DNA of 39,408 nucleotides from Candidatus Gastranaerophilales bacterium (GTDB lineage: Bacteria; Cyanobacteriota; Vampirovibrionia; Gastranaerophilales; Gastranaerophilaceae). Location of the stretch: assembly GCA_910587175.1 (NCBI GenBank), contig CAJULH010000015.1:1-39408 (forward strand), written 5' to 3'. Shown here piece by piece: positions 15,798-23,282 of the stretch; position 1 is the first letter of the stretch; each line of letters starts with the position of its first letter. Made by a program: the position numbers and the translations under genes. The notes beneath the pieces are model-generated. The model was not told the DNA's origin. It ran no database searches and saw nothing but the letters and a program-made list of their open reading frames with translations.

Positions 15798-15986
15798 TTA
15801 ATCGAGCAGTGCTTCCAAGATTGAAGCATTCTTTTGTGCAAATGTGTTTTCTCTGATTTTTGTTCTGTGGATGTAAGTTCTGAGTGCTTCACGGATTAAT
15901 TCAGAACGTGAACGGTTTTCAGTATCTGCAACCTGATCAATCTCATCTAAAAACTTTTCGGGCATTGAAATAAGTACTCTTGCCAT
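15798..15986 (-). CDS. Ribbon-helix-helix (CopG-family) regulator
   Basis: A 62-aa protein. MARVLISMPEKFLDEID is the DNA-binding beta strand and first helix, and RSRSELIREALRTYI is the second helix with the family's S-R-S-E-L-I-R-E-A motif. Proteins of this type dimerise and bind short tandem operators. GGAGG lies 7-11 nt before the ATG. No toxin gene is adjacent, so an antitoxin role is not supported and an autonomous regulator is more likely. A perfect tandem 11-bp repeat upstream (16078-16099) is a candidate operator. Confidence 0.88.
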   Translation of the reverse strand: MARVLISMPEKFLDEIDQVADTENRSRSELIREALRTYIHRTKIRENTFAQKNASILEALLD

Positions 15987-16077
15987 TGGTTAATTCCTCC
16001 ATTTATTCTCTAATTTAATTATTTTTTAATTTAGCTTTCGTACTTATATAAAGTTTTTTTGTATTAAAAAATTGACT

Positions 16078-16099
16078 ATTTTGTATATATTTTGTATAT
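16078..16099. promoter_or_regulatory. Tandem 11-bp repeat, candidate CopG-type operator
   Basis: ATTTTGTATAT occurs twice head to tail (16078-16088 and 16089-16099), about 90 bp upstream of the CopG-like start. The one-helical-turn period suits ribbon-helix-helix dimers binding side by side. TTGACT (16072-16077) and TATATT (16095-16100) at 17-bp spacing also make a promoter-like sequence on the plus strand that overlaps the repeats. Confidence 0.4.
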
Positions 16100-16202
16100 T
16101 CCTTGTTACATTTCTTAATAAAATAACCGGCAGAGACAGTTATATCAACATTTTTATAATACATGGTAAAATGAAATCGGGCTGCAAGGTTAAATCAAAA
16201 GT

Positions 16203-16601
16203 TTAAGATGCAACCTCATCTTTATAATCTTCATATTCTAAAAGACCAAGAGAATCTTCCTGAAATGTATCGCTCTCTATTTTTATAAGCCAGCCTCTAT
16301 CCCAAACATCTTCATTCATAATTTCAGGAGAATTCAAAAGTTCTTCATTTACCTCTACAACTTTTCCGCCTACAGGCATGTATATTTCAGATGCGGCTTT
16401 TACGGATTCTATTGTTGCAAACACTTCATTTTTTGCAAATTCCGAATCAACTTCGGGTAATTCTACAAAAACAATATCCCCTAACTGTTCTATGGCATAG
16501 TCTGTAAGACCTATGGTTATGATATTATCGGATTCAAGCGCCCATTCGTGGGTTTTGGCACACAATATTCCTTCGGGCGGATTAGGTTGCGATATATTCA
16601 T
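16203..16601 (-). CDS. gcvH: Glycine cleavage system H protein
   Basis: A 132-aa lipoyl carrier of normal length. The lipoylated lysine is K68 in ATIESVKAAS. GLTDYAIEQLGDIVFVELPE is the family signature before it, and the C-terminal helix contains LLNSPEIMNEDVWDRGWLIKI. H protein shuttles the aminomethyl group between the P, T and L proteins; it can also act as a lipoate reservoir. No gcvP or gcvT lies in the window. AAGGAAC precedes the ATG by about 10 nt. Folate one-carbon chemistry is also represented by folD about 1.3 kb away. Confidence 0.95.
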   Translation of the reverse strand: MNISQPNPPEGILCAKTHEWALESDNIITIGLTDYAIEQLGDIVFVELPEVDSEFAKNEVFATIESVKAASEIYMPVGGKVVEVNEELLNSPEIMNEDVWDRGWLIKIESDTFQEDSLGLLEYEDYKDEVAS

Positions 16602-16763
16602 AATCGTTTTGTTCCTTTATATTTCGCTTTAAACTTTTTTGATGATAATTCTTGCAACATACAACATTGCACAATTTATTTATTATCATAATTTGTGTAT
16701 TTGTGCCAATAGTTTTTTTAAAAAGTGTTAAGCTAGTTTTTAATATAACGGGAATTTATCCTT

Positions 16764-17921
16764 TTATCTTACAAATATTCTTGGTAAACGTACCTTTAGC
16801 CTGCAGGTAAGTTCATAATTTATGGTATCTAAGATTTTTGCCCATTCATCTATAGAATAATAGTCGCTTTCATCTTTTCCAAGAAGTGTTATGATGTCGC
16901 CTTCCTTTGCTTCAATATCTCCTATATCAAACATCATCTGATCCATTGTTATTCTGCCGATTTGTTTTATCATTTTCCCGTTTAAGCTTGCAAATATTCT
17001 GTTTGAGAGATTTCTTGAGACTCCATCTGCATATCCTATAGGAATTGTTGCAACGCGGGTTTTTTTATCTGCAATATAAGAATATCCATAGCTCACACCG
17101 TTTCCTTTTTCGATTGTGTGGATATTTGTTATTCTTCCCTTTAAACCCATAACAGGTTTTAATTTTGGAAGTTCAACACAAGGGGTTTTGCCGTATGTCA
17201 AGGGTGTAAGCCCGTATAATATAATGCCAAGACGTATCATATCACATTTTATACCAGGGTCAATAAAAGCGCCGAGGCTGTTTTGGCAATGAATTATAAG
17301 GTTTGTTCTATCTATTGAATCTATAACTTTTTTAAAGTTTTCTTTTTGAAGTTTTAAAATATCCGGGTTTTCGACATCTGCAAAATGCGTGAATATACCT
17401 TTTAAGTCTATATAATCTGCTTTTTGAACTTCTTTTATAAATTCTGCCGCTTTATGACTTGAAATTCCGATTCTGTTCATCCCTGTGTCTATTTTTATAT
17501 GGGCTTTAAGCTTCATTTTTGTTCTGTCATATAATATCCTTGCAGCTTCAAGATGTTCTTTGTTAAAAATTGAAACCATAATATCATTTTTAACAGCATT
17601 TTCAAATGCCCAGATGGGAACTGCTCCAAGTACTAAAATCGGGGCGGTTATTTTATTTTGTCGAAGCTCCAATCCTTCATCCACGCTTGCAACACCAAAT
17701 GCTTCAACACCACAGGCTGTCAGCGTCGGAGCACACATAAGACTTCCATGACCATATCCGTCCGCTTTGATTGTAGCTAAAAGCTTTGGCATCTGAGTGT
17801 CTTTTGGCAGATTTTCCTTAATCTTTTCTTTGATTGAATTTATATTATATTCTAAATTGCCAAGGTTTATTTCAACCCAGGCATCCCTTAATTTATTTGC
17901 TGGCAGCGTTCTATTTAGCAT
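16764..17921 (-). CDS. alr: Alanine racemase
   Basis: A 385-aa, fold III PLP enzyme. K52 in ATIKADGYGHG binds PLP. KIDTGMNRIG, the LIIHCQNSLG strand, the Y-containing GVSYGYSY segment with the second catalytic tyrosine, and PIGYADGVSRNLSNR are all standard. It supplies D-alanine for peptidoglycan. Its ATG overlaps the folD stop by 7 nt (ATGCTAA), so it is the last gene of the run that starts at 20698. Its length is typical. Confidence 0.95.
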   Translation of the reverse strand: MLNRTLPANKLRDAWVEINLGNLEYNINSIKEKIKENLPKDTQMPKLLATIKADGYGHGSLMCAPTLTACGVEAFGVASVDEGLELRQNKITAPILVLGAVPIWAFENAVKNDIMVSIFNKEHLEAARILYDRTKMKLKAHIKIDTGMNRIGISSHKAAEFIKEVQKADYIDLKGIFTHFADVENPDILKLQKENFKKVIDSIDRTNLIIHCQNSLGAFIDPGIKCDMIRLGIILYGLTPLTYGKTPCVELPKLKPVMGLKGRITNIHTIEKGNGVSYGYSYIADKKTRVATIPIGYADGVSRNLSNRIFASLNGKMIKQIGRITMDQMMFDIGDIEAKEGDIITLLGKDESDYYSIDEWAKILDTINYELTCRLKVRLPRIFVR

Positions 17922-18772
17922 GATTTGTTCCTTGAAATTTTTAGTATGTGCAGCTCTAAAGTATTTTCCATTAACATTGCAATTGTCATAGGTCCGACAC
18001 CTCCGGGTACCGGAGTTATAAACCCTGCAATATCTTTAACACTGTTAAAATCCACATCTCCTCTTAGTTTTCCATCCTGTCCCCTTATTATACCAACGTC
18101 AATTACCACGGCATCTTTTTTTACCATATCTTTAGTTATAATATTGGGTCTCCCTGTGGCTGATATTAATATATCAGCATTTTTGGTTATTTCAGATAGG
18201 TTTTTTGTCTTTGAATGAGCTATGGTGATTGTGGCATTTCTGTTTAAAAACATTGCCGCTAAAGGCTTTCCTACGATATTAGAACGTCCTGCTATTACAA
18301 CATTTGCTCCTTCAATCTTTATTTTATATTCATCTAAAAGTTTTATTATTCCTTTTGGTGTGCAGGAGACTGCATATGGTTTTTCATTTAAAAACAATTT
18401 TCCTGAATTTACAGGGTGAAAGCCATCCACATCTTTTTTCGGGTCAATTTTATCTAAAAAATCATACGCATTAAGATGTCCGGGCAAAGGCAGCTGGAGT
18501 AAGATACCATCCGTGTTATCATCATTGTTTAATTTATTTATTAGTTCTAAAAGCTCTTCTTTTAATGTATTGTGAGGCAGCCTGTAGATATATGAATTAA
18601 ATCCGGATTCAATTGCTTTTTTTTCTTTATTGTTTACATAAACCGTACTTGCCGGGTCTTCTCCGACTAAAATAACACTAAGCCCCGGTTTTTTTTCAAG
18701 CTTTGAGGTTTTTAGTTTTATATTTTCAAGGATTTTATTAGCACAGGCTTTGCCGTCAATGATTATTGTCAT
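17915..18772 (-). CDS. folD: Methylene-THF dehydrogenase / methenyl-THF cyclohydrolase
   Basis: A 285-aa bifunctional enzyme. The YVNNKEKKA block (Y45, K49) is the catalytic site, GILLQLPLPGHL the substrate loop, and VVIAGRSNIVGKPLAAM the NADP-binding Rossmann motif. PGGVGPMTIAMLMENT is the C-terminal signature. It interconverts 5,10-methylene- and 10-formyl-THF. GGGAG precedes the ATG. Twenty-two bp separate it from the CooC-like gene upstream, an arrangement that hints at a link to C1 or corrinoid methyl chemistry. Confidence 0.96.
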   Translation of the reverse strand: MTIIIDGKACANKILENIKLKTSKLEKKPGLSVILVGEDPASTVYVNNKEKKAIESGFNSYIYRLPHNTLKEELLELINKLNNDDNTDGILLQLPLPGHLNAYDFLDKIDPKKDVDGFHPVNSGKLFLNEKPYAVSCTPKGIIKLLDEYKIKIEGANVVIAGRSNIVGKPLAAMFLNRNATITIAHSKTKNLSEITKNADILISATGRPNIITKDMVKKDAVVIDVGIIRGQDGKLRGDVDFNSVKDIAGFITPVPGGVGPMTIAMLMENTLELHILKISRNKSC

Positions 18773-18794
18773 TAAAATTCTCCCTAAACCTTTT

Positions 18795-19532
18795 CTAAAA
18801 GCCTGTGTCTTGTGGTAGATTCAGCCTTTGGTACATATTTTTTATAATTTCTGCGAGTTCTTTTTTATCAGGTTCATCCTCATATTTTTTAATGAGCCCT
18901 AAAGTATTTAAAGAGAATGAATTTGCATCTTCCAGAGCTTTGCTTTGTTTATTTTCTTTAATTTGGTTTAATATTACGCTGAACTGCCCTTCTGATGCGT
19001 ATTTTTTGTTGCTTTCGTATATTATTGATGCAAGATGAAGCGATGCCAAATCCGGTTTTGTGACAAGAATTGTTGTATCAATGGGGTAGTCTACAAGCTG
19101 TACCAGATATTTTAAATCGTATTCACAGTCAAACAGTACAAAATCGTATCTGTCTATTAATTTTACCAGAGCTTCATTCATCTGTTTTGTGATAGGACAG
19201 ATGCAGTCTTTTGAAGCTACAAGGTGGGATACTATAATTTCTGCGTTTTCATCTACCTCTGTCAGGATATCTTCAAGCGCCCATTCTATATATTCCTGTT
19301 TGGTCATTTTTTTTGGAATGCCTGTGTTATATTCGTGTTTGCCGCTTCTGATACCGTATATTGTATTGCTTATCTTAAGACCGAATCTTCCTGCAAGTTC
19401 TGCCGTGAGGTCATTATCCACAAGGAGAATACTCTTATCCGGGAAATATTCTTTTATGACATCATACAATGCCTTTACAATGGTTGTCTTTCCGCTTCCT
19501 GATTTTCCTATTACAGCAATTGTGGAGGTCAT
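18795..19532 (-). CDS. CooC/MinD-family P-loop ATPase
   Basis: A 245-aa SIMIBI-class ATPase. Residues 9-17 (GKSGSGKTT) form the deviant Walker A with the signature lysine near the start. ILLVDNDLTAELAGRFGL is the switch I/A' region with the Asp, and DFVLFDCEYDLKYLVQ and TTILVTKPDLASLHLA follow the CooC order. CooC proteins mature nickel sites in CO dehydrogenase/acetyl-CoA synthase enzymes, and relatives help activate corrinoid proteins. The ATCIC-like C-I-C-P segment (about residue 110) could bind metal. It overlaps the MetE-like stop by 4 nt (ATGA), which strongly implies coupled expression. No CODH/ACS gene is in the window. Confidence 0.8.
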   Translation of the reverse strand: MTSTIAVIGKSGSGKTTIVKALYDVIKEYFPDKSILLVDNDLTAELAGRFGLKISNTIYGIRSGKHEYNTGIPKKMTKQEYIEWALEDILTEVDENAEIIVSHLVASKDCICPITKQMNEALVKLIDRYDFVLFDCEYDLKYLVQLVDYPIDTTILVTKPDLASLHLASIIYESNKKYASEGQFSVILNQIKENKQSKALEDANSFSLNTLGLIKKYEDEPDKKELAEIIKNMYQRLNLPQDTGF

Positions 19533-20698
19533 ATTTTTACCACACTTTCGTATTTACTTTTTAAAGATTCGGATAATTTTTTTGTAAGGTCCAAAGCCTT
19601 TTTTGCCATATCAGCATCCAAAGAGCCGCATCCGCAGCTTGGCGTTATAAAACATTGTTTTAAAATAAGATCTTTATCTATATTTTTTGATGTTAAATGT
19701 CCTATGGCTTCCATAAATTTTTCCTGTAGTTTTTGGGAAGTCAAATTTGCTAAAGCTTCTTTATCAAGTGTCGGAACGATTCCAAATGATAAAAACCCTC
19801 CGTTTTGAATGAATTTTTCCAACTGTTTTGCATAGGTGCCTATACTTTGTGCATAAAAATATGCATCAAAGTTTATAATATCTACCCCGCTTTTAATTGC
19901 TATATCCCAATCTGTTTTTCCGCAACAGTGGATGCCCGATATTGCCCCGAATTTTTTAATGTTGTCAGAAATTGTTTTCAGCATTTCAATTACATCATCT
20001 TTTTTAACCGTTACAAAAGCGCAGCTTCCAACCTGGGAAATACTTGGTTCATCAAGGAATATAACAGGGATGCTTTTTGGGGATGTTTTTTTAAATTCTT
20101 TTATTTGCCATAAAGCCTTGAGTGATAATGTTTTTACAATTACTTCCCTCAGGGTTTCGTTGTAATATGCTGATTTTCCTCCATTGTCGCAAAAACTTGT
20201 AGAAAATGTGAATGGTCCTGTTACAGAACCCTTTATAAAGTTTGGAATATTATTGTTCTTTGAAGAAATCTCTCCAAGTTTTTTAAGAAAAATATCTATT
20301 GTGTTTGAGTATGGTTTTGTAATTTTATATTTGTCTAAAATTTCATCACAATTAATAATGTCATCCGATGAAATTGTCGTTTCATAGTCTATAAATAGAG
20401 TTTCAAGTCCTTCAAAGAAATCATCCGTTGTATCGTCCAGATAATATCTGCATTCTTTTTCATCAAACTTTAATCCTAAGAGATTTTGTGTAAACTGAAG
20501 TGCCATATCTTCCTCTTTTTTAAAATGCGGAAGTTGTACCCAGTATGGAAAATCAGGACAGCATTCAAATATGTAATTCGTTGCATCTGTGGGTGCATTG
20601 GGGTTTTTAAATGGCAGGGAGCCTATGCCTGTATAGGAAAGGCTTAATTTATCCCCTATATTGTTTCTTCCCCCAAGTTTATCAATATTCTTTTCCAT
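19529..20698 (-). CDS. MetE/UROD-like methyltransferase (candidate folate-independent core methionine synthase)
   Basis: About 389 aa, reading from ATG 20696-20698; the frame extends to 20725 without a better start. It has only the C-terminal-type barrel of the MetE/uroporphyrinogen decarboxylase superfamily. The zinc site looks intact: H-C-C-G in GIHCCGKTDW, D-E-P-S in FLDEPSISQVG, and the final C-G-C-G in ITPSCGCGSL. GTG/FKGSVTGPFTF matches the substrate entry block. Stand-alone core MetE proteins can take methyl groups from corrinoid proteins rather than folate. The company of a CooC-like ATPase and folD, as in organisms with partial Wood-Ljungdahl genes, suggests this role. The specificity is inferred and not shown by the sequence. 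Confidence 0.7.
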   Translation of the reverse strand: MEKNIDKLGGRNNIGDKLSLSYTGIGSLPFKNPNAPTDATNYIFECCPDFPYWVQLPHFKKEEDMALQFTQNLLGLKFDEKECRYYLDDTTDDFFEGLETLFIDYETTISSDDIINCDEILDKYKITKPYSNTIDIFLKKLGEISSKNNNIPNFIKGSVTGPFTFSTSFCDNGGKSAYYNETLREVIVKTLSLKALWQIKEFKKTSPKSIPVIFLDEPSISQVGSCAFVTVKKDDVIEMLKTISDNIKKFGAISGIHCCGKTDWDIAIKSGVDIINFDAYFYAQSIGTYAKQLEKFIQNGGFLSFGIVPTLDKEALANLTSQKLQEKFMEAIGHLTSKNIDKDLILKQCFITPSCGCGSLDADMAKKALDLTKKLSESLKSKYESVVKI

Positions 20699-20705
20699 AG
20701 TTATT

Positions 20706-20738
20706 ATTCTACAATAAAATTGCATTTTATTGTAGAAT
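20706..20738. promoter_or_regulatory. Perfect 33-bp palindrome between divergent genes
   Basis: ATTCTACAATAAAAT (20706-20720) and its exact reverse complement (20724-20738) flank TGC. It lies between the MetE-like gene (start 20698, minus) and the GT9 gene (start 20775, plus). Candidate functions are an operator for a dimeric repressor controlling both genes, or the overlapping -10 regions of two symmetric divergent promoters. Confidence 0.6.
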
Positions 20739-20774
20739 GAGATGAAACAGTATGTAAATTGCGGAGTTTTATTT

Positions 20775-21800
20775 ATGGATGATTTTAAAAATGCACTGTT
20801 TATAAATTACGGCGGGCTTGGAGATGAAATACTTTTTTTGCCTGCAATAGAAGATTTTAAAAAAAAATACCCGGATTCAAGAGTAACACTTTGTCTTGAA
20901 GGACGCGCAAAGGGGATAAAACAGCTTACACCTTTGATTGATGAAATAATTGAAGTTGATATAAAGGCTAAAGGCATAAAAAAATATTTAAATGTTTTGG
21001 GACTTATCAAAAAAGCAAGAACAGGAAAGTTTGATGTTGTAATATCCAGCGGAAAGTCTCCTCTTGTTGGGATAATTCTTTATCTGACGGGGATAAAAAG
21101 AAGGAGCGGATATTTTTCAAAGACAGCCTTTCTTTTAACTGACGGTGTAGAATTAGATGAAAACCAGTATGCAGGATCTATGTATCATGATTTAATTCTT
21201 CCTTTTTTTGAGGACGATGAAATTCCTGAAGATGAGATTTTTGTGCCCCATCTTAAGGCAGATGATAATTTTATATTGCCTGATGAACTTCAGGGAAGTT
21301 TTGTGGCGCTTCATCCGGGTGTTTCAAAGATGAGCATAGATAAAAATATTTTTAAATGTCCTGATGTATCTTTCTGGCATGGAGTGATAAAAGGCGTGCT
21401 GGATAAAGGCAGAAAACTTGTTCTTTTTGGCGGACCTGATGACAAAGATATTATAGAAAAGATTTTGGGGGATGAAGAGATTAAAAATAATCCGAATTTT
21501 ATAAATTATTTTGGCAAAACAAAAAACCTTCGTGATTTAATGAATGTTTTATCATTTGCCGATACTTTAATATGCGCAGACAGTGCACCTTTGCATATCG
21601 GGGTAGGACTGAATTTAAATATAGTTGCGATATTTGGACCTACGAATGAAGAAAAGCTTGTACCAAAGAAAGAGAATATAAAAGTAATCACAAATAAAGA
21701 GATTGACTGCAGACCCTGCCTTTGGCATAAAAGGAAAATAAACTGCAATCAATCTCATTGTTTAAATATTAATGTTTCAGACGTTTTAAATGCAATCTAA
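20775..21800 (+). CDS. Glycosyltransferase family 9 (heptosyltransferase-like)
   Basis: About 341 aa from the ATG at 20775, which has CGGAG 8 nt upstream; an in-frame ATG at 20742 exists but sits 4 nt after the palindrome. GGLGDEILFLPAI is the N-terminal GT9 nucleotide-sugar loop, FVALHPGVS and LVLFGGPDD are middle strands, and ADSAPLHIGVGL is the C-terminal donor-binding signature. GT9 enzymes transfer heptose or related sugars in lipopolysaccharide core or surface glycan synthesis. The C terminus has C-R-P-C and C-N-Q-S-H-C, as in several heptosyltransferases. Convergent with the SLH gene, with only 9 bp between stops. Confidence 0.88.
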   Translation: MDDFKNALFINYGGLGDEILFLPAIEDFKKKYPDSRVTLCLEGRAKGIKQLTPLIDEIIEVDIKAKGIKKYLNVLGLIKKARTGKFDVVISSGKSPLVGIILYLTGIKRRSGYFSKTAFLLTDGVELDENQYAGSMYHDLILPFFEDDEIPEDEIFVPHLKADDNFILPDELQGSFVALHPGVSKMSIDKNIFKCPDVSFWHGVIKGVLDKGRKLVLFGGPDDKDIIEKILGDEEIKNNPNFINYFGKTKNLRDLMNVLSFADTLICADSAPLHIGVGLNLNIVAIFGPTNEEKLVPKKENIKVITNKEIDCRPCLWHKRKINCNQSHCLNINVSDVLNAI

Positions 21801-21809
21801 AACTATAAA

Positions 21810-23030
21810 CTATAGGTTGTCGTTGTTTGGTATGATTAAATCACCTGTTAAAAGAAGGTAGATATCTTCATCGGGGTTTACTTTTGTTTTAACAACCGGG
21901 ATTAATCTGTCCACGTATTTTAAAAGAAAATCACCTTTTGAAAGCTGCTTTTTGCTGTCTTTATATTTTTTCTTTGCATCTGCATCTTTTACAAATACAA
22001 CATTTCCTTTGTTTGTTGTATAAGCTACTGCGGCCATTTCTTTTTCTGTGTCGTTCGGGTAATGTGCATAGTCGAAAATAAACAGAGCCTTGTTTTGTTT
22101 ATTTACCCAGAGTCTGTTTTTTACTCTGTGCACCCTTGCATCAAACTTTGCACCCTTTTGATACAGAAGGGTTCCTTCTTCTGTGTATAAATCTTCCGGA
22201 GCAACAAAAGAGAATGTGGAATTTTTCTTTACGGTCTTTGTATTGAGTTCATGGTTTGGATGAGCAACAATTATATTTCCTGCTTCAATTACTTTTTTGT
22301 TGTTATATATTTTAACTACATTTCTTGGAGCTTTATGATAGGTTTTTAAAGTTTCTTCCCTTAAAAGAACATCTTCATCCCCCACTTTATATATGTTTTT
22401 CATTGTATCAATGTCTTGGGACATCTTTGCAAAAAGCACTGCAGCCTCTGCCCTTGTCATTTTGGATTTCGGGGTGAATCTTGTAGGGTCAGGGTAGTTA
22501 ACATAAAGGTTTTCGGTTACTGCTTTTGCATATGAGTTTAATGCCCATCCGGGGATTTCTTTAGAGTCTGAAAAGTTTTCAAGTATGGATTTATCATCCA
22601 TATTTACCCTTGAAATATTTGCAAGTACACTGGTTGCTTCAGAACGGGTAATTGCTTCGCCTGGTTTAAATGTTTTATCAGGATATCCGTAAATCATACC
22701 CAAAGCCTGAGATATTGCAATATCCCTGCTGTATTTTGACGAATTATTTACATCGGTAAAATTTGTGCTGCCATTTTCGTTAATATCTTCGCTTTCAATT
22801 ACCTTTAAAAGAGAATTTAAGAACTCTGCTCTTTCAATTGTTCCGTTTGGGTAAAACCTGCTGTTTGAATCAAGGGTAAAATATCCCCTGTTTAAACAGT
22901 CAATTACGGCTGATTTTGCCCAAAAACCGTCCGGTACATCTTCAACTGTTGATGCAAAACTTATTTTGCACCCTGCAATAACTAAGCAAAAAACAAATAA
23001 TAGTCTAACTGTATTCTTTAAAAAATTCAT
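21810..23030 (-). CDS. SLH-domain surface protein, possible lipoprotein
   Basis: About 406 aa from the ATG at 23028-23030 (GAGGA just upstream; a GTG at 23042 overlaps that site). The signal segment MNFLKNTVRLLFVFCLVIAGC ends with I-A-G-C, a fair lipobox, so it may be lipid-anchored; cleavage after SFA is the alternative. Three SLH modules follow (about residues 28-75, 88-140 and 150-200), with IERAEFLNSLLK, ITRSEATSVLA and MTRAEAAVLFAKM as the [TI]RAE signatures. The C-terminal half (about 205-406) is unrecognised, rich in Lys and beta strands. SLH domains bind peptidoglycan-linked polymers; in cyanobacteria they occur in outer-membrane proteins. Confidence 0.85.
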   Translation of the reverse strand: MNFLKNTVRLLFVFCLVIAGCKISFASTVEDVPDGFWAKSAVIDCLNRGYFTLDSNSRFYPNGTIERAEFLNSLLKVIESEDINENGSTNFTDVNNSSKYSRDIAISQALGMIYGYPDKTFKPGEAITRSEATSVLANISRVNMDDKSILENFSDSKEIPGWALNSYAKAVTENLYVNYPDPTRFTPKSKMTRAEAAVLFAKMSQDIDTMKNIYKVGDEDVLLREETLKTYHKAPRNVVKIYNNKKVIEAGNIIVAHPNHELNTKTVKKNSTFSFVAPEDLYTEEGTLLYQKGAKFDARVHRVKNRLWVNKQNKALFIFDYAHYPNDTEKEMAAVAYTTNKGNVVFVKDADAKKKYKDSKKQLSKGDFLLKYVDRLIPVVKTKVNPDEDIYLLLTGDLIIPNNDNL

Positions 23031-23282
23031 GGGTTTCCTCACTTTGTCTGGGATACGTTTGTTAATAGGTAATGGACATATAAGATTTTATATTGACCTG
23101 TATGTGAAATTCTACATCAAGCAATTATTAAAATCAATCATGTGGAGTATTACCATGTCTATATTTTACCCATGTTTTAACATTTCGAAACAGAATAATT
23201 TAATTTAAAAATTTCCATGGTAAGATTTTTCTTGTGGATAGTTAGAATTTCCCCAAAGGATAGAAAAACAGGAGAATTTCCT

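Noticed and set aside
15798..15986. Toxin-antitoxin pair with the CopG-like gene as antitoxin
   Set aside because: No adjacent small toxin gene: both flanks are intergenic and the gene has its own terminator.
23217..23282. Upstream extension of the amylase-like gene to 23217
   Set aside because: No ribosome site there, while AGGAG stands at proper distance before the ATG at 23283.
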